Of a DNA stretch of 59,709 bases, positions 57,130-59,709 are shown one piece after another. The notes beneath the pieces were generated by a model that searched no databases, was not told where the DNA came from, and saw nothing but the letters and a program-made list of their open reading frames with translations. Source of the DNA: Clostridia bacterium (GTDB lineage: Bacteria > Bacillota > Clostridia > Christensenellales > Maliibacteriaceae); contig JAFRLQ010000053.1 of assembly GCA_017431145.1 (NCBI GenBank), forward strand, positions 1 to 59,709. The letters run 5' to 3'. The translations under genes and the position numbers were made by a program. Position 1 is the first letter of the stretch, and the number at the start of each line of letters is the position of its first letter.

Positions 57130-57945
57130 CTATTTTCTCTTCCGACAAATATACAGCAAATGACTGGAATTGCCAAGCATCTCCCTTTTTTCACAGATAT
57201 GGAGCTGATAGTCTGCGAACGCCTCAAACTCTTCATCCGTCATGGAAAAATCCGCTCTTTTTTCTGCGATCTCCAGCACGTTGTCCGCGGCGACGGTAGT
57301 CAGGTGATCCACGGGTTTGTCCGAGAACAGCTCTTCAAATTCCACAATGTCAAAGCCCGTAAAAAGCTGTTCCTTGAAATGCTTTACGCTGTAATTGCTG
57401 TCAAAATTTTCCTTCAGTCCCTGCGTGACCGGCATCCAGTCATACAAGTAGTTGGTGCATATGATCGCATGGGCAGATAAGAAGGCAATTAAGATGATCC
57501 CGCCCGGTTTCGTTACCCGGATCGCCTCGTCCAACGCCCTGTGATGATCTTCCGGTTCATACAAGTGATACATGGGTCCGAAGGAAAGGGTGACATCAAA
57601 ACTGTCGTCACCGAACCTGCCCAGGTCGAGCGCGTCCCCCTGATGTGCATCTATATTGTCAAGGCCGCGCGCTTTTTCCCTCAGTTTATTGAGATTGCCT
57701 GCAACCAGTTCGACAGAGGATACTTTATAACCTTCTTTCGCCAGAGCGACGGAGTACCTGCCTGTGCCCGCTCCTATTTCCAGCACCCTGTCCCCCGGCT
57801 TCAGAAACTTATGGATATAGTTCATGGTTACAAAGTACTCCATCTGTCCCTGCCGGCTTTTCTCCAAACGGGCGTCTTCGTTGATGCTGCCGTAGAATTC
57901 ATTCATTATTTCCGCACGCTTCATCCGCTTTATGTTTTTTTCCAT
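57130..57945 (-). CDS. Class I SAM-dependent methyltransferase
   Basis: A 271-residue methyltransferase with motif I VLEIGAGTGRYSVALAKEG, motif II SFDVTLSFGPMYHL, and KPGGIILIAF. An N-terminal helical lid (EFYGSINEDARL) is like small-molecule methyltransferases. GGAGGG 5 bases before ATG. Substrate unknown. Confidence 0.83.
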   Translation of the reverse strand: MEKNIKRMKRAEIMNEFYGSINEDARLEKSRQGQMEYFVTMNYIHKFLKPGDRVLEIGAGTGRYSVALAKEGYKVSSVELVAGNLNKLREKARGLDNIDAHQGDALDLGRFGDDSFDVTLSFGPMYHLYEPEDHHRALDEAIRVTKPGGIILIAFLSAHAIICTNYLYDWMPVTQGLKENFDSNYSVKHFKEQLFTGFDIVEFEELFSDKPVDHLTTVAADNVLEIAEKRADFSMTDEEFEAFADYQLHICEKREMLGNSSHLLYICRKRK

Positions 57946-57979
57946 TTTCCCTCCGTTTATACCCGGCAGTCATTCACCG

Positions 57980-58534
57980 TCATTCCCCGTCCCCCAGGAC
58001 GGCTCTTTGCTCTTTTCCGTGCTCGCCGATGATCTTTTCCATCCAGATCATGTCATACCACCGGTCGAACTTGTAACCGCATTTGTGAAATGTCCCGACG
58101 GTCCTGAATCCGAGATGCTCATGAAACTGCGCGCTGTTTTTTGTCAGGTATTCATCTTCCGCCTGAGGGTAACCGATACAGGCGTACATGTTGAGGATCC
58201 CCATCCGGTTCAGTCTTTCCTCCAGCGCCTCATAAAGCGCTCTTCCCAGACCGCTTCCCCGGGCGCTGGGATCCAGGTAGATCGTTGTCTCGCAGGACCA
58301 GTCGTATGCCGCTCTGTCCTTAAAGGCACCTGCATACGCGTATCCTTCAATACGCCCGTCCCTCTCGATCACAAGATAGGGATAAAACGTCATGGTGTGC
58401 CTCATTCTGTCTCTGAACGCTTCCGGTGACGGTGTCTCATACTCGAACGTGACCGCGGTGTTTCGGACATAGTAGTCGTAGATCTCCAGCAGTCTTTCCG
58501 CGTCTTCTGTCTTCGCATTCCGAATTCTGAACAT
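57980..58534 (-). CDS. Phosphinothricin acetyltransferase-like GNAT
   Basis: A 184-residue GNAT: IRNAKTEDAERLLEIYDYYVRNTAVTFEYE, GYAYAGAFKDRAAYDWSCETTIYLD and GSGLGRALYEALEERL, as in PAT and MddA-type enzymes that acetylate phosphinothricin or methionine sulfone/sulfoximine. GGAG 6 bases before ATG 58534. Confidence 0.85.
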   Translation of the reverse strand: MFRIRNAKTEDAERLLEIYDYYVRNTAVTFEYETPSPEAFRDRMRHTMTFYPYLVIERDGRIEGYAYAGAFKDRAAYDWSCETTIYLDPSARGSGLGRALYEALEERLNRMGILNMYACIGYPQAEDEYLTKNSAQFHEHLGFRTVGTFHKCGYKFDRWYDMIWMEKIIGEHGKEQRAVLGDGE

Positions 58535-58554
58535 TCTGCTCTCCTTACACACGT

Positions 58555-59031
58555 TCACAGGTCGCATACCATGACGTATTCTTCGCCGTGGTCTTCAATG
58601 ACCCGGAACCCGGTCTTCTCATAAAGTTTCAGCGCATAGTTGACCTTCTGCACCGAAAGCGACACGCGCCTGTATCCGCGCTGCTTCAGTTCCTTCAGGA
58701 TCCCGCGCATCATTGCCGTGCCGATCCCTTTGCCGCGGTATTCCCTGAAAAGAGCAATCGCAAGAGACGGCGTTTCGCCGTCCACGTGACCGTAGTCCTC
58801 CATGATGCGCGTCCACACAGCGCCTGCAGGTTTTCCTGCGATCTCCGCAATCAGACAGACGTCTCCCTCCCTTTGCCCGAATGCCTCCGTATACAGCTTC
58901 AGCTCCGGTCTTTCAATGATCGATCTTTCCGGGGGCTCCATTCCTTCCGGGATGAAGATCGCCTCATACAGGAAATCATCCAGGCAAGGGATCTCCTCTT
59001 CCCGGATCGGGCGGATCACAACGTCTTCCAT
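58555..59031 (-). CDS. GNAT N-acetyltransferase
   Basis: A 158-residue GNAT: IRPIREEEIPCLDDFLYEAIF, LFREYRGKGIGTAMMRGIL (acetyl-CoA loop) and NYALKLYEKTGFRVI. Its start overlaps the upstream GNAT gene by 16 bases and its own RBS is weak, so it is probably translated by coupling. Confidence 0.83.
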   Translation of the reverse strand: MEDVVIRPIREEEIPCLDDFLYEAIFIPEGMEPPERSIIERPELKLYTEAFGQREGDVCLIAEIAGKPAGAVWTRIMEDYGHVDGETPSLAIALFREYRGKGIGTAMMRGILKELKQRGYRRVSLSVQKVNYALKLYEKTGFRVIEDHGEEYVMVCDL

Positions 59032-59519
59032 GCTCTGTCTTTCCGCTGCAGACGGTACTGTCTGAACCCTTCCTCTTCTCCCAGATACCGGAATCCGAGT
59101 TTCTCCAGAACATGCTGGCTCCGGGTGTTTTTGACGAGGGATTCCGCAAATACGCTTTCCGCGCCGAGCACGTCAAACGCATAATCGACCGCCAGCCGTT
59201 CCGCCTGCGTTCCATAGCCCAGGTTTTTCACCGCGTCGTTCTGAAGATGGATGCTCAGTTCGCATTCTTTCGTATCCGGATCGAAATGACGCAGACCGGC
59301 TTCTCCAATGACCGTCTGATCCAGCATGACGGCGAAGGCGATGCTCCCCTCTTCCGCGCTTCTCATGTCAAACAGCATGTCGGTCTTCTGAGGATCATAG
59401 GTATAGTTCTTCGCATGTTCCCAGAGTGTCATATCCTCGAAAATAGCAGGGTCCATCTCAAACCCGCGGTACATCTCATGCATTTTCTCTCTTGTCATAG
59501 GTTTCAGCGTGATCTCCAT
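59016..59519 (-). CDS. GNAT N-acetyltransferase
   Basis: A 167-residue GNAT of the RimJ/RimL style: LKPMTREKMHEMYRGFEMD, VIGEAGLRHFD, AVKNLGYGTQAERLAVDYAF and NTRSQHVLEKLGFRYLG. ATG 59519 has GGAGGG upstream and a TATAAT about 45 bases upstream of it, so it heads the acetyltransferase run. Confidence 0.83.
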   Translation of the reverse strand: MEITLKPMTREKMHEMYRGFEMDPAIFEDMTLWEHAKNYTYDPQKTDMLFDMRSAEEGSIAFAVMLDQTVIGEAGLRHFDPDTKECELSIHLQNDAVKNLGYGTQAERLAVDYAFDVLGAESVFAESLVKNTRSQHVLEKLGFRYLGEEEGFRQYRLQRKDRAWKTL

Positions 59520-59559
59520 CTTGCCCTCCATCACTATCATCATTTGTCTCGCTGTGTTG

Positions 59560-59565
59560 ATTATA
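59560..59565 (-). promoter_or_regulatory. Putative -10 upstream of the GNAT run
   Basis: Minus-strand TATAAT, preceded by GTG, 41 bases before the ATG at 59519; no clear -35 within 17 bases. Confidence 0.4.
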
Positions 59566-59583
59566 CACCGGCATCCCGGACAG

Positions 59584-59623
59584 GAAAACACAGCCGGAGG
59601 ATGCACGCCGCACCCTCCGGCTG
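59584..59623 (-). terminator. Terminator of the gene entering from the right
   Basis: CAGCCGGAGG (59591-59600) / CCTCCGGCTG (59614-59623) stem, followed on the minus strand by TGTTTTCC. Confidence 0.7.
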
Positions 59624-59642
59624 AAACTTCACGATCCGGTTT

Positions 59643-59709
59643 TCAGTCCTCATCGTCATATGTGATCTCGACTCTGCCCAGATTGTCATAGACCTCGACA
59701 CGGACGGTG
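59643..59709 (-). CDS. C-terminal end of a gene cut by the window edge
   Basis: The minus-strand frame ends VRVEVYDNLGRVEITYDDED then TGA at 59643-59645, 20 bases before a terminator stem. Acidic tail, beta-strand alternation; too short for a family call. Its partial status is certain, its identity is not. Confidence 0.5.
   Translation of the reverse strand, partial: TVRVEVYDNLGRVEITYDDED

Noticed and set aside
1-59709. CRISPR array, tRNA or rRNA
   Set aside because: No regularly spaced repeats, cloverleaf-like stretches or rRNA-like segments were seen by eye on either strand.

Overview
The window looks like chromosomal DNA of an anaerobic, GC-rich clostridial Firmicute, probably a gut-type Lachnospirales/Eubacteriales relative. 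The grounds are strong AGGAGG ribosome-binding sites, rubrerythrin and rubredoxin proteins, an anaerobic (early cobalt insertion) cobalamin pathway, a GGGtGRT/NifU-like pair, a corrinoid methyltransferase set and a DUF6273 kinase. No rRNA, tRNA or 16S-type marker is present, so the taxon is inferred.

Layout. 1-1.5 kb: remnant of an IS200/IS605 transposase cut by the left edge, and a tyrosine integrase. 1.7-4.4 kb: membrane Ser/Thr kinase with two DUF6273 sensor-like repeats. 4.6-6.4 kb: two oxidative-stress proteins (ferredoxin-rubredoxin-rubrerythrin fusion, and a two-rubredoxin protein). 6.6-10.4 kb, plus strand: CFI-box protein, FAD-linked oxidase and two tandem esterases, one without the catalytic serine. 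10.4-15.7 kb: sugar-metabolism locus (FGGY kinase, class II aldolase, flavodoxin, AraC regulator, divergent Gfo/Idh oxidoreductase). 15.8-24.6 kb: MBL hydrolase, then a seven-gene operon etfB-etfA-glpK-glpA-like-glpB-like-DUF1667-FAD oxidase. 24.8-28.0 kb: beta-propeller/SpoIIE phosphatase sensor. 28.1-47.9 kb: a cobalamin operon of 21 genes on the minus strand under a B12 riboswitch, running from an exported CbiK through a BtuFC(D)-type transporter to almost the whole anaerobic corrin ring, adenosylation and nucleotide-loop pathway. 48.5-51.0 kb, plus strand: NifU-like/GGGtGRT pair, C_GCAxxG_C_C protein, Dabb protein. 51.2-55.0 kb: corrinoid protein, RACo-type activator, DUF2284 protein and a UroD-type methyltransferase. 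55.1-59.7 kb, minus strand: Imm32-like protein, P-loop kinase, five GNAT acetyltransferases, a SAM methyltransferase and the tail of one more gene.

How it fits together. The B12 operon supplies the cofactor that the 51-55 kb corrinoid methyltransferase set would use. The glycerol-type operon has no GlpC and no quinone-linked subunit but carries its own ETF, so electrons from glycerol-3-phosphate (or a related substrate) probably pass to flavoprotein, perhaps by bifurcation or confurcation. In the sugar locus, two promoters share the same arrangement of paired GCAAAT boxes (23 bp apart, 35 bp upstream of a TATAAT), which predicts a local AraC regulon.

The only stretch over 300 bases without a gene is 47897-48471. 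It holds the riboswitch, its terminator, and two divergent promoters. Start codons were moved inward from the longest open frame wherever a clear ribosome-binding site and family alignment supported it.
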